64,000 nucleotides of DNA. Origin: Psilocybe azurescens. Its lineage: Eukaryota > Basidiomycota > Agaricomycetes > Agaricales > Agrocybaceae. Positions within the stretch are counted from its first letter, which is position 1; each line of letters opens with the position of its first letter. Where the stretch lies: NCBI GenBank assembly GCA_023853785.1, contig JAJIRX010000160.1, positions 310,001-374,000 of the forward strand, read 5' to 3'. Shown piece after piece: positions 49,952-60,709 of the stretch. Under the pieces are notes generated by a model. It made no database searches. It was given only the letters and a program-made list of their open reading frames with translations, and was not told where the DNA came from. The translations under genes and the position numbers were made by a program.

Positions 49952-52900
49952 TCAGATATAAAACATGCTGCCCCTCATATCAGCATGTAGCTGCAGAATA
50001 AAGGTTGAGTCTGCTAGTATCAGAATTACACACAAGTTAGAAACACTAACCCCTTCACCCCAAGACCTCTTGGCCGATTCAAATACTCGTTTCAACTCCT
50101 CTTCTTTGTCCAACTTTGATCTTCCAGTGCTAGATGATTTGTCATCCACCAAAAAGTCATTCAAATAGCATCGTCCGCGTTCACAAGCCAAGTCTGCATA
50201 ATAGGCGGCGGGGATCAAACTGACAGCCTTCGTTGCTCTGGCGTACAAGTAGCTGACGTCGTGGGTGCCGACTTGAATTTCGTCGGCAGACAAGCCGATT
50301 TCATCGTAGATGACGATGTAATGGGTCGACTTCACGGAGCCTTGCAGACCTGCGTGTGCTTGCAGGTAAAAATCGAAATCAAATCTAAAAATCAATGTCA
50401 AAAATACACTATCCACGTACGCCGAGGTAACTCACACTCCTGTAACTCCTTTGTCAACTACCGTTCCCGGGCGCGTATTTCCATTGCGGTCAGCATACTG
50501 AGAATTGGTAGGGAAAAATCTGAAGAAACAATTAATTAGTACTTATTGACCTGGCAATGTCATGATGAATAATCGTGCCTTGCATTATGTCGCTTCCTAG
50601 AGCAACCGTACATGAACAAAAGGTCAGTCATCCTTGCAGAAACAATACAAATACTACACACCCGCAAATGATGATTGCCAACTGTGGCCTGTAGGGAGAT
50701 TTCCGGTCCTTGGTGCTCAACTTCTTGAAGGCATCAAGTATCTGAGGCAATTCCTTTTCCAAAACGTCGTCGAACTGGCTCTATACGAGTGGATCAATAG
50801 ACATGCATCAACAAAGTCATGAAACGTGAGACAAACATCAGATACTCCATCACGGTACACGATGATTCGCGCAGGAAGAATTCGGCTTTTCTTTTCGAAA
50901 AATTGCAAGCGTTCAATCAGCATTGCTGCTAATTCGTCAAGCATCTATCAAGGAGTTAGATGTCTAAGAATTTATAGAAATGAACATTCCTCGTACCTCT
51001 TTCTTCGTTTGCTGAATGCGCAGGCTGGCGGGGAACTGGACGAAAGAGTTGTCGGTACTGGCGACGACTGCTGCGATGGAAGGTGTCCCTTCTCGACTCC
51101 CGGGGCCGGGATGGGTGACATCTATACCAACCATCATTGTAGACTTCTTATTTAGCCATGCCATTGCCTTTTCGTCGAGCTGTTACATATTAAGAAGATT
51201 AAACACTGAAAAGTTGTTCCTGATCGTACCAGATGATTGATGCCGCCCAACTTTGTGTTCACTTTCAACGCGACGTTTGAAAAGTATTGATCTTGTTTCT
51301 TAGGGTCATTCAAAGCTTTTTCGAGTTGCATATGGATAGTATTCAAGCCCATTTCAACATCTCCGATCCTCTGGTTTCAATGAATCAATGCAAGTGTAGT
51401 AAAAATAAATAAGGAGGCAAGAACCTTGATTCCAGGATAGATAAAATTATCTCGATTTTCTAAGAGCACCAAAATAAAGCTCGGTTTGGGCCCTTGACCT
51501 AGAGAGGATCTGAGAATTTGTCGGATGACGTTCAGTGCATTGAGTCTTTCTGGATCTTGATGGGGAGGTGGCAAATTCGCTGGTGGTAAAAGGCGAGGCA
51601 TAGCCACCGGTACGGCCATACCACTTGCCACCATTTTGTTCTTGAATCCTGTAACGAGACCACGAAGTGCTGGATCGTCTGGTCCTTGGATAGTATTTCT
51701 GCCATCCTTGATGACAAATACCCACCAGCTGGCTATGTTCGCGCCACGATGGAATTTAACATCGAGGATATTCCAACTGCCATTCTGAACTCGTGCTTGT
51801 CCAGCTTTGTATGTTAATCGAGGAGGAGGCAATTCGCGGCCTGGTATATTTGACATGTTTGTATCAATTGCTATGCCAAATCCAGTTATGGGTGCCTCGA
51901 GGGTGCCAAACCCAACAAGGGGAAGCCTTGTTGGACGATAGCTTCAGCATTGACCCGAGGAACATTACATGCATATTTTATCATTGTCGCTGTTTCTTTG
52001 TCGCTCAGCTTTGCTCGATACACATTGCCAGGCTCGACAACACACAGTTCTGCAGGGACCATGTTTGGCTTCTTAGTGGTGCCTAGGTCAGCTAGAGGAA
52101 GATCTGACGGGTGCTGCAATTTGATTTTGTATTCTAGATCCATCATGAAAAAATCTTCATAGTATAAGTAAAATAATGGAGGTACTCACTTCTTAAGAAA
52201 TATTGCTCTACGGAAATCCTGCCACCAAATTCCTCGCAATCAAAGAAAGTGTTTCGCGCGGATTTATCCGCAAAGCCGTTGAGTTTCTTTTTATACCCAA
52301 GATGGAGCGTTTTGACCTTAATACTTTTTATCATTCCCTTGGGCAAAGTAGGCATGTTGCCCCTGGAGTTGCTCTGAAACTCCTTCAGTCTGTCTGCAAG
52401 GTTTCCTGGGACGATGAAAGCAGACATGCAGACATTCCTATCGATGTTGTTGTGGGAAATGATTGAATAGATATAACAGAGCTACTTACACGTTGACCAT
52501 CAATTGTTTGTAGGCTGGACGGACAGAGGCATAAAATCCCTGGATTGCTTCGATCCCTGGGCCAAGAGGGAGTCGCTCCGAGGTTTCCGGAAAGAAATAT
52601 CGACTTCTCCCAGCACGGACACCAACCCGATTTGAGTACTGCTGTAGGACAAGGTTGAGGGCAGAGATAAGCGGAAGAGGATCGTAGTCGCGTGAGGAAG
52701 GTTGACCATCCATATAACTTTAAAAATTAAAATTCATAACACGCAGGCACGTTAGCTCGTTTTGTGAGCCAATTGGAGCTTTCAACGTACGTTACTAGTT
52801 GTCGAGGGTCCAGTTCTCTTTCAAATCTTATGGACATGGTGTAAACCTGAGCCTTTGGGGATGGACTAGCTGCACCATCCTCAATGAAAGGGATACGAAT

Positions 52901-53407
52901 GTCTAGCGGTTGTGGAAGTTTCCTTGCAGACACGAGCCTTTGGCTTCGATCGTGTGCAATGTAAGGTAGATGGGGTTGACAAAGTGGGGTGCGTTCTAAG
53001 AGCTCGAAAAGACGGGTTTTGATTTTGTTGAGATCCGTTCTGGGTGAGATCTCAACGACATAGTCATAGATAGGACCTTGAGGAACTTTCACTGCGAAGA
53101 AGTTAGCTCTGAGCATAATTGGAGTTCCTTTAGTGCCGTATCCTGGCCTAATGGGATGTTCTGGCTGGACTTTCATGGATTTGAAGTTGGAAATCAACTG
53201 TTGAAGGGCTGGATCAGATAGTCTGGAGGGTACTTGGACAGCGGTATTTTCTTGAAAGATGAGTGGACCAGTGAAGCCCCCTCGTCCACGCCCGCCACGA
53301 TCGAAACCACGACCTCCACCTCCACGGTCAAAGCCTCTTCCACGAGGATTTTCGCCGCCTCTTCCACGAGGAGGACCTCCACCTCTATGCATGCCACGAT
53401 CGCTCAT
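49952..53407 (-). CDS. Argonaute (AGO) RNA-silencing slicer
   Basis: Argonautes bind small RNAs and cleave paired targets. The start at 53407 begins with a Gly/Arg-rich tail (MSDRGMHRGGGPPRGRGGEN and RGRGFDRGGGGRG). The N domain reads YGTKGTPIMLRANFFAVKVP. PAZ-side segments include KTLHLGYKKKLNGFADKSAR. The middle domain has QARVQNGSWNILDVKFHRGA. PIWI shows MMVGIDVTHPGPGSREGTPS (Asp 1), QQTKKEMLDEL (Glu), IIVYRDGVSDSQFDDVL (Asp 2), and GTHDVSYLYARATKAVSLIP then AAYYADLACERGRCYL, where the fourth position is Asp: a DEDD tetrad as in budding-yeast Argonaute, instead of DEDH. It ends LHADMRGSMFYI. About 14 exons. One break near 51898-51903 needs a G (APSEAPITGFGIAID). No Dicer or RdRP gene is in the window. 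Confidence 0.96.
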
Positions 53408-53760
53408 AATGGTTCAAGTTGAAATTGCCTGTGGGAACTAAGGGGTAGATATAACAGAATTAGACGCCCATGTGTCACGATGGCATGGACACGAGTCCAA
53501 TCCGTGACTTGGACAAAGGACTCATGACTAAGTGACCGAAGGTGAAGATTGGAGCATAAAATATAGCGACTGTGGACATGGGAAAGATCAGAAGAGTATG
53601 TCAGTCCGTTTATTTGACAGAATCTTAATTGCTTCCTTCCTTACGTAAGGGGATAACTAGCCCGTTCAGCATCACGACCGTTAGTTAGTCTCTCCTCTCA
53701 GGATTCCACCAATAACTTCAAGTCGACATTCGTCGAACCTTCGCATCTCACTGGGTCTCG
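53408..53760. other. Divergent gap Argonaute/Hook
   Basis: This 353-bp region lies between divergent starts. No gene is seen. The last 60 bases before the Hook ATG are C/T-rich, as in other leaders here. Confidence 0.45.
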
Positions 53761-56700
53761 ATGTCAGAATTCTCCCAGATAAAGGAGATCGATGCGTTCT
53801 TCAACTTTTTCGCGACTTTCAACCTTGCGCGTCCAGTAACAACCATCGTAGACCTCGCGGACGGCGCTGTGCTCTTCGAAGTCCTTTCTCTTGTGTGCGT
53901 CGACAGAGGCAATAACCTCACCGTTGTTAACACTGACTATTGTCTACCACAGCGATGCCAACTATTTCCGTCAATCCTCCCGCCCTTCGACACAGCCGTC
54001 AGAGAACTGGGTTCTGCGCTTCAGCTCATTAAAACGCCTCTACCGTCTCATGACACAGTATTTTGCCGATATATTGCAGAAGCCCACCAGCAGTCTCGAT
54101 GTTCCTGACTTGCAAGCTATCGCCAAAGAGCATAACCTAGCGGCGACCCTCACCATGTGTCGCCTTACGATCGTCATTGGTGTACAGTGTGAGAAGAATA
54201 AAGACTTTATTGACAAAATCCAAGGATTAAGTGAGACGGATCAGCACCATCTGATGAAGGCCATTGAGCAGGTAGGCTTGTGCTCCTGTGATAATATTCA
54301 ACGTAGACAACAGATAAGTTCATTGAGCCAATCCCTTCTAGGTTATGACCAAGATAGCAGTTGCGCCCGCAGCACAAGATCTTATCGAAGCCAACATGAC
54401 AGAGTTTGTCCAACACTCATCTTTGGCATGCACGATGCTAACAACATAGCTAGAGATGACCACTATTACAGAATTCAATCAGAGAGAAGCCAGATATTCT
54501 CCGAGAAGGAAACCTTGGAGAAGGTATATCAAGCACTTTTGGAAGAGCATCGCACGTTGCAAACCTCCCACGACGACGTTCTACGTGAAAAAGAGGAATC
54601 TCAAGCCCAACTCAGACAGCTCAGGCGCGAAGCCGATACAAGGCGGAACGAAAAGGCAGACGTCATGATGAGAACAGAGATGGACCGCCTACGAACAGAG
54701 CTGTGAGACCCATTTCATACCCCTTGCTGATAGAGGTTTGAATTGACTCACGAAGACAATGTCAGCCAGAAGAGCGAAGATAATTTGGCAATGGCAGAAT
54801 CGGAATTGGACAAGCATACAACACTCATCACGGACCTGACGCGCAAGGTGGACGAATTACAAATCAAGGCAGATGAAGCTGATAAGCTTAAGGACAAGGT
54901 CGATGAGTATGTCGTCTATTTAACGCCTTGAATTTGGACCGGCACAAATCTATGGGTCATTACAGATATCGACACGCGGCTGATAAACTACAAAAGACGG
55001 AGAATGTAATGGAGAAGTACAAAAAGAAGCTACAAGAGGGTGCTGACCTTCGCCAACATGTCAAGGTGCGTACTTGCACTTCTTCATGCAATTTAGCTAT
55101 ACTGAGCTCCCATCCCAGGCATTAGAGAAGCAAAATGCTGATCTTGTCGACAAAAATGCGTCTCTCGAAGAAGAGTATCGCAAAGTGGCAGCCTTCAAGC
55201 CTCTTATGGAATCATACAAAACGCAAATTCTGGATCTTGAATCTAAAAATTCATCGCGCAGCCAGGAAATCAATACTTTGAACTTTGAACTGGAGCAAAG
55301 TCGGACCAAGCTCAGAATTGCCCTTACCGAGAGAGCAAAAGACGCGGAAGCCTTGGAACTTTATCAAGAGCGTGTTCATGAGCTCGAACTGTCTTCGACA
55401 TCCAGGGCTAGAGGTGTTATCGGAAGCGGGCTGAAATCTCCCGGAGTAAAGCAGGGCGAATCAGAAGTACTATCTTCCGAGCTTAACGAAGAACCAAACT
55501 CTGCAGTCGATGAAGATGGCGATGGCGATGAATCTCATGGACAAGGTCTCGGTGGCGAACTGGACGATGCGATCACAGGAACTACTATGACAGATCTCAA
55601 GCTCCAAATTCGAAAACTCAAGCGCGAGCTGGAAGCCGTAAGGAAGAATGAAGCAGACGCGAGTAAAGTTTTGGTTTTGGAAAATCTGCTGGAAGACGCC
55701 AATAGGATGAAGGCGCGCTACGAAAGTGACTATCTAGCAGCGCATCGCGAGAAACTGGTTCTACAGCGCAACTTGGAAGAAATTCGGAGCGGGAGGTCTC
55801 TGGGAGATGGGTACGTTCTTGCATGCGCCTATCCGATCGAAACTTACGATGTACTTCTGCAGAGCTGAGGCCGCAATCGCACTGCGACAACGCCTCAATG
55901 AGACCGTGGATCTATATGAAGCGTTAAGGAAGGAGCATGCTGAACTAGAAGTCAAATTTGAGACTGTCGAGCGCGAGCTCACAATAACCAAATCAGACCG
56001 TAAGGAAGACATGCATCTATTCGGTGCTCGTGTATTGATTAGTATCTTTAAGTGACCCTTGTCAACAAAGATCAACTTGATATCCTCGCAAGCCTGAGGG
56101 AGTCTGTCAACGAGGACAAGATTGGTCTTGAGGCAGACGTAGAACGACTAAAAAAAGACGAACAAGGAGCTGAGTGAGAAGAATCGCATGCAGCTGGAAC
56201 AAGTCAACGCGCTTCTCCTAGAAAAGGTCAATCTGCAAAGTGAAGGTATTGGACACCGAGAGAAGATGCTGCAACGTGAACGTGACTTTGGGTATGAACT
56301 GGGCATCACTCACTCGAGAACATCAAGAACCATACTAACAGATTGGGCAACTTGTAGCGACCTACGGGTGACATTGGCCGGTAAAGATGTCCCAGAAGAT
56401 ATCAAGCAACGATTGCTAGCCATGCACGAAGACAACCTCAACCTTAAATTAGCGAATAAGGATATAACTGAAAAGTTGACCAAAGCCAGACAAGTGAGTT
56501 TTTGGCTTGCACTCAACCTAAACGTTCGTAACCAACTTGATTGCGCACAGTTTGTTAAACAACAAGACAAAAGATATAGAGAGGATGAGGCAGCGAGGGC
56601 TGCACTTGTGTCGGTGTGTCGACATGCTGTTCAAATCACATTAACACCTGTAATTTACGCGACTGGATAGAAAGGGACTTTTGAAGAAGCCGAGGCCAGC

Positions 56701-57063
56701 TTCCGTTCACAAATCAAAATCTTGGAAGAAGACCTTGCGCGTCAAAAAGTGGGTGATTTAAATAAACCAGTTTTGTGTCTGTGGCTAACGGTCGATATCT
56801 TCTCTTTAGCGGATGATGCAAGAGTCGGAAGGAAGATATCGTCGCGAACAAGAATTGATGTTGAGCGCTATACATAACATGGGAATGAAGACCGCTCGCC
56901 AACACTTGCAGAGCCCGCCGCAAATAGAGAAAACTAGTTTCTTAAGTCTCGAACGAAATAGAGTACGTAACAGATTAAGCTTTTGGGATATAACATTGAA
57001 TGTGGATCCGTTCGTCAGAATCCATATGCCGTCCAAAGTACTATAGGAGGACGCGGGTTTTAG
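53761..57063 (+). CDS. Hook-family dynein adaptor
   Basis: Fungal Hook proteins link early endosomes, through FTS and FHIP partners, to dynein on microtubules. The start at 53761 gives MSEFSQIKEIDAFFNFFATF, the Hook N-terminal domain. It continues after an intron (donor GTGCGT) with DANYFRQSSRPSTQPSENWV, LRFSSLKRLYRLMTQYFADI, LAATLTMCRLTIVIGVQCEK and EQVMTKIAVAPAAQDLIEAN. About 800 residues of coiled coil follow, for example LEKVYQALLEEHRTLQTSHD and DLKLQIRKLKRELEAVRKNE. The C-terminus has REQELMLSAIHNMGMKTARQ and ends NPYAVQSTIGGRGF. About fourteen exons. Frame changes near 54430 and around 54700-54745 and 56050-56170 are partly introns and partly probable indels. Confidence 0.92.
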
Positions 57064-57648
57064 AAAGGGATCGGTATCTTTATTTGACTTCTATTTTCAC
57101 GACTTGGATGTATAGACATTAATGACCCGGAGAGACAGCAACCACAACCACTAACACACTTACACGTTTTCCTTCATTCCGTCTCTTATACCCTACACCC
57201 ATAATGCATGACCTCTAACATAATCGTCACTGGATTCCTCTCTCATTTGTTAATCAATTGTATTTTTCATTGCATTTATGTTTATGCCATGAGCAAAATT
57301 ATATTCTTTTGATATCTACTTGTCTTGTTTGATACTGTCTGTCCGGTCTGGGTCTTGTACAACGAAAGATCCGAATTAAACAGGGTGTAGCTTCCAGTGA
57401 AGGTGTAATGTGGTGTTGTGGGGAAGATTGGACGTGAGAATAAATGGATGGAGATTGGAAGGGGCTGAGGCGGACGGGTGACGGGTGACGAGGATAATAA
57501 ATACATGAATAGGTTACACGGGCGTTAAGGTTGGTATAATCCGGTAGGTTGACATAATCCGGTGGGATTGGTAGAGACCGTGGAGATCGTGAAGGAAAAT
57601 TGGACCGACCAAAGTAAGGGAGTGAGAGTGAATAAAGAATGGCAAGGC
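57064..57648. other. Convergent 3' region Hook/membrane protein
   Basis: This 585-bp stretch between two stops is rich in T and C. An ORF on the minus strand (57299-57802) overlaps the end of the membrane gene but is not family-like. It is likely two 3' UTRs. Confidence 0.5.
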
Positions 57649-58662
57649 TCAAGTCGTTGAAGGCTGTTTGCGCCGTATCCATAAGGTCCATACAGTCATG
57701 CTGATGATGCATAGTGTTAAAAATCCAAAAGCAAGGAGAACTCCCCAAGGAATCCTGCTGCTGCTGCTGCGCCAGTGCTAAGCAGTTTCTTATTGCCCAC
57801 AAAGGCGTTTAATGTTCCGCTCGATAGACATGTTACTCCAAGTGGACCCGCTAAGCCACCCACACACAGGATGAGAAGACCAGATACCACGTAACCTAAG
57901 CGTCGAATCCACTTGGCTTGGCTGAACATGCTGGAGTTATCGTCGTCAAAAAAAGTCTTCGGGAGCATTTGGAGGCCTCGTTGGAAAGACGAGAATGTAG
58001 AGAAGAAGGGCGATGGGTAGTGATAGGATAACACCGCCAGTTGCACCTGCTTCTATAGAGGAGAGGAGAGGAGACCGAAATATAGAATCCGGTGATGATT
58101 TTGAAGCTCGAAGGATAGCGTGGCCGACGACCATATAAGTTAGAGATAATAAAGGCGGTACAGGGAGGAAAATCAGGAGAATAACCGCTGGCCGTAGATG
58201 TAAGGGACGCAGTGGTGAGCGAGACTCGTTGGTGGGTATAAGATTCTCGTTTCGTGGATATTGGTGGCCCATTGGACTCTCTGGCGGTTTTTCGTTGACG
58301 TTGTGATAGTCACTAGTATTCGTAGGGACTTGACCATGATTGGTGGTATTTGTACCCTCTCTACTCGAGGTCTCTATGGGAGAATGCAGCGCAGCGCCGA
58401 GAGTATATGGGTGAGGCGCAGGCGAGGACATGGGGAATGGGGAATCTCGATCGTGCGAAGGCAAACTACTGGGTGGATACGAAAACCCGGGACTGCCTGA
58501 GCTAGCTGGTTCTACACTGGTAGATATTTTGGAGCTTGATTCGGCGGTCCATGAATCCTTTGGTCGAAGAAAAATACGGGAATATCTCGACATTGTAGCC
58601 ATGGTATGGGTGAAGTTGGTGAGTTGCCAGAGAGTGCGACTTGGCCGTAAGAAGGCGGCCAA
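57649..58662 (-). CDS. Unknown multi-pass membrane protein
   Basis: I do not recognise this protein. From the ATG at 58662 (MAAFLRPSRTLWQLTNFTHT; a later ATG at MATMSRYSRI is also possible) a Ser/Pro/Thr-rich segment of about 120 residues precedes four hydrophobic helices: PAVILLIFLPVPPLLSLTYM, ATGGVILSLPIALLLYILVF, GYVVSGLLILCVGGLAGPLG, and VLLAFGFLTLCIISMTVW. It ends TLWIRRKQPSTT. Two one-base repairs are needed: A7 at 57948-57954 (six expected, giving APEDFFDDDNSSMFSQ) and C4 at 57743-57746 (five expected, giving the fourth helix). Without them the protein would stop early, so the last helix rests on that inference. The disordered cytosolic-type N-terminus and C-terminal RRK suggest N-in/C-in topology. 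Confidence 0.65.
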
Positions 58663-59591
58663 CAGTGGTCGTGAATGATAGAATGTGTGGGTATTAATGG
58701 TATATAAAATAGAAGGGTATATTTAACAGTTCGTTGGAATCAATTCATACTAGTCAGTTGAAAGTTGCACTATTGATGGTCACCGTGATTATGCTGTGAC
58801 AGCCTTTACACTATTTGGGATCATTTTCTCTGTTCACTTGCTGCTCACTACTTATCATAAGTATTTCGAATCAAGTATTTCAATTAGCATCTGTCATGGA
58901 TTAATACGCCCAATCTACATGTTGATGAGAGTCTCAAGTCCCGGTATCCAGCACGATCTAAATCGGCCGACTCGGTGTTCAACACGACAGCGCCGTAACC
59001 GCGGACTCTGTTTTTATGTGTACTGTTATCAAGCTTTGTTGCAAGTTAATAATTCTGCGTGCAGCTGCGTCGACGATGCTCATAGCTTAATAGTACTCGG
59101 AACATCCTCCGACTCGGAATCAAGCAGTATTCAGGCGATGCTGGTTTTCAGTTGAATTCAGTGTGCTTAATCTTGTGATACTTGACAATTGAGAACGCTT
59201 TGAACTGTTCAGCAGCTGTTCAGTCGAGTTAGTCTGCGTCACGTCCGAGTCCAACTAGTAGTAGCAAACTACAGGCTAAAAATAGCTCAAACTGGGGTAG
59301 TCGATATTGCTGTGCATGGCAATCTCGAAAATAAAATCCTAGGTGAGCGAATAAAAATATTTTCTACATACTGACAACCTACTGCTTCAGCTGCTGAGCC
59401 AGGTTTGCGGTATATCAATAAGTTCTACAACCATCATTTCAATCTTCCAGAGTTGCATACTATTATACACGCGGTATACATCCTACTTCATGAATAACGT
59501 AGAATTTTTGAGAATCATCTATCATTACTTATCGACATCAAGTATTAGTTATTAATTTGGAGTACAGTATAGGGCATATCCAAGCCACCAT
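58663..59591. other. Long gap without recognisable gene
   Basis: This 929-bp region has one ORF of 119 codons on the + strand (58796-59155), but its composition (Cys, Ser, Tyr-rich, no motif) and lack of splice or start context argue against a gene. I see no terminal repeats or transposase motif. It includes the promoter of the membrane protein gene and the 3' end of the EI24-like gene. Confidence 0.5.
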
Positions 59592-60636
59592 TCAGTCCTC
59601 CAATCGGACTTCATATTGATCTTTTACCGGGATGTCGTTTGCAGATTGGCCCACTTTGTCCACTTTCCGGCCAGACCCCTCTGGTGAGGCACCAGTCTTT
59701 TCGAGCTTATTTGCCCAAAGAGCAGCACCGATTGTGGATGTAATGTTGAACAAGAGTCCAATAACGGGCACGAGGTTGAGTGCCAGTGCGGTTGCGCCGA
59801 AGCTGAATGAATTATTAATAAACACACAACGCGGGTAGGTATACTGAGACCCACGCGGTATAAGCTCCCTTTCTCGACTCTACGAAAGACTGGCGGGTCG
59901 TTGAGTCGTATTTTTGAGTTGGAAATACCGGGAATGGAAACCAGGACCCGCTTTGATACCTAGTTAAAACTGTAAGTATCGTCGCTCAAATATAATTAAA
60001 TATACCGGACCATTATATAGAAGAAATAAGGCTGTCCCAACTCCTGGAATAGAATTCAGGGGAAGAGATACCACGTATCTCAAGATTCCATCTTTGGAGA
60101 AACGGTCTAGGGGCTTCGTAAGGGAGCGACCGAGGACTTTGAAGCCAGATGAACTGGAGCGGATTTGTCTCCCGCTTTCCACTAACGTTTGATTTCCCTG
60201 TTGAAGTAGCACCGCGTCAACTGGGCAAGGAAGTAAGAAGGTTGAGTACAAGTAGTAATGGTGAAGATGATAACGACAAACATATGCGGTCCTGAGCAGC
60301 ATTCAAAAAGAAAGCCTTGGAGACTACCGAAACAAGGACATAGGCTTCAGAGAAGACCATCACAGCGGCTGTGATAAAGGCAAATGGTCCAGAGAAGAGT
60401 GCGCAAAACGCAACTTGAGGAAGATACGTAAAGAAAAAGAGGCCCGCTGTGATGCCTACTGAGGTGAGCACAGCTTTGGTAATGACTGGAGCTATCGATT
60501 TGTATAGTACCGGATGGGAGACAAGGTAAGTGATTCCCAGAAGAGGATAAGACCAAGCATTTGAAAGTACGGCATCCTTTGACAAGACAGCCGATTCTTG
60601 GAAGATACCTGTTAATGTGGCTTTGAGGGATTCCAT
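59592..60636 (-). CDS. EI24/Rrt8-like multi-pass membrane protein
   Basis: The family (etoposide-induced 2.4; Rrt8/Lds in yeast) sits in ER or lipid-droplet membranes. The start at 60636 reads MESLKATLTGIFQESAVLSK. Hydrophobic segments are YPLLGITYLVSHPVLYKSI, VLTSVGITAGLFFFTYLPQV, LFSGPFAFITAAVMVFSEAY (followed by VLVSVVSKAFFL), and VVSLPLNSIPGVGTALFLLY. The C-terminal exon has the typical GATALALNLVPVIGLLFNIT, then STIGAALWANKLE. T5 at 59911-59915 should be T6, turning FQLKNTTQRPA into FQLKKYDSTTRQSFVESRKG before the last intron. It ends KDQYEVRLED. The start is only about 73 bp downstream of the Yme2 stop. Confidence 0.85.
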
Positions 60637-60678
60637 GGTTAATCTGGAGAGAAGAGGTCCAAGTGTTAGGAGTGCGGT

Positions 60679-60686
60679 ATATATAG
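60679..60686 (-). promoter_or_regulatory. Possible TATA box of the EI24-like gene
   Basis: Read on the minus strand, ctatatatacc lies about 45 bp before the ATG at 60636, within the 73-bp gap after the Yme2 stop. Position and sequence suit a TATA element, but this is not tested. Confidence 0.4.
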
Positions 60687-60709
60687 TACACTATGCATTG
60701 CGCATGATG

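Noticed and set aside
58796..59155. 119-codon + strand frame as a gene
   Set aside because: No motif, no sensible composition and no neighbouring exons; it looks like chance.
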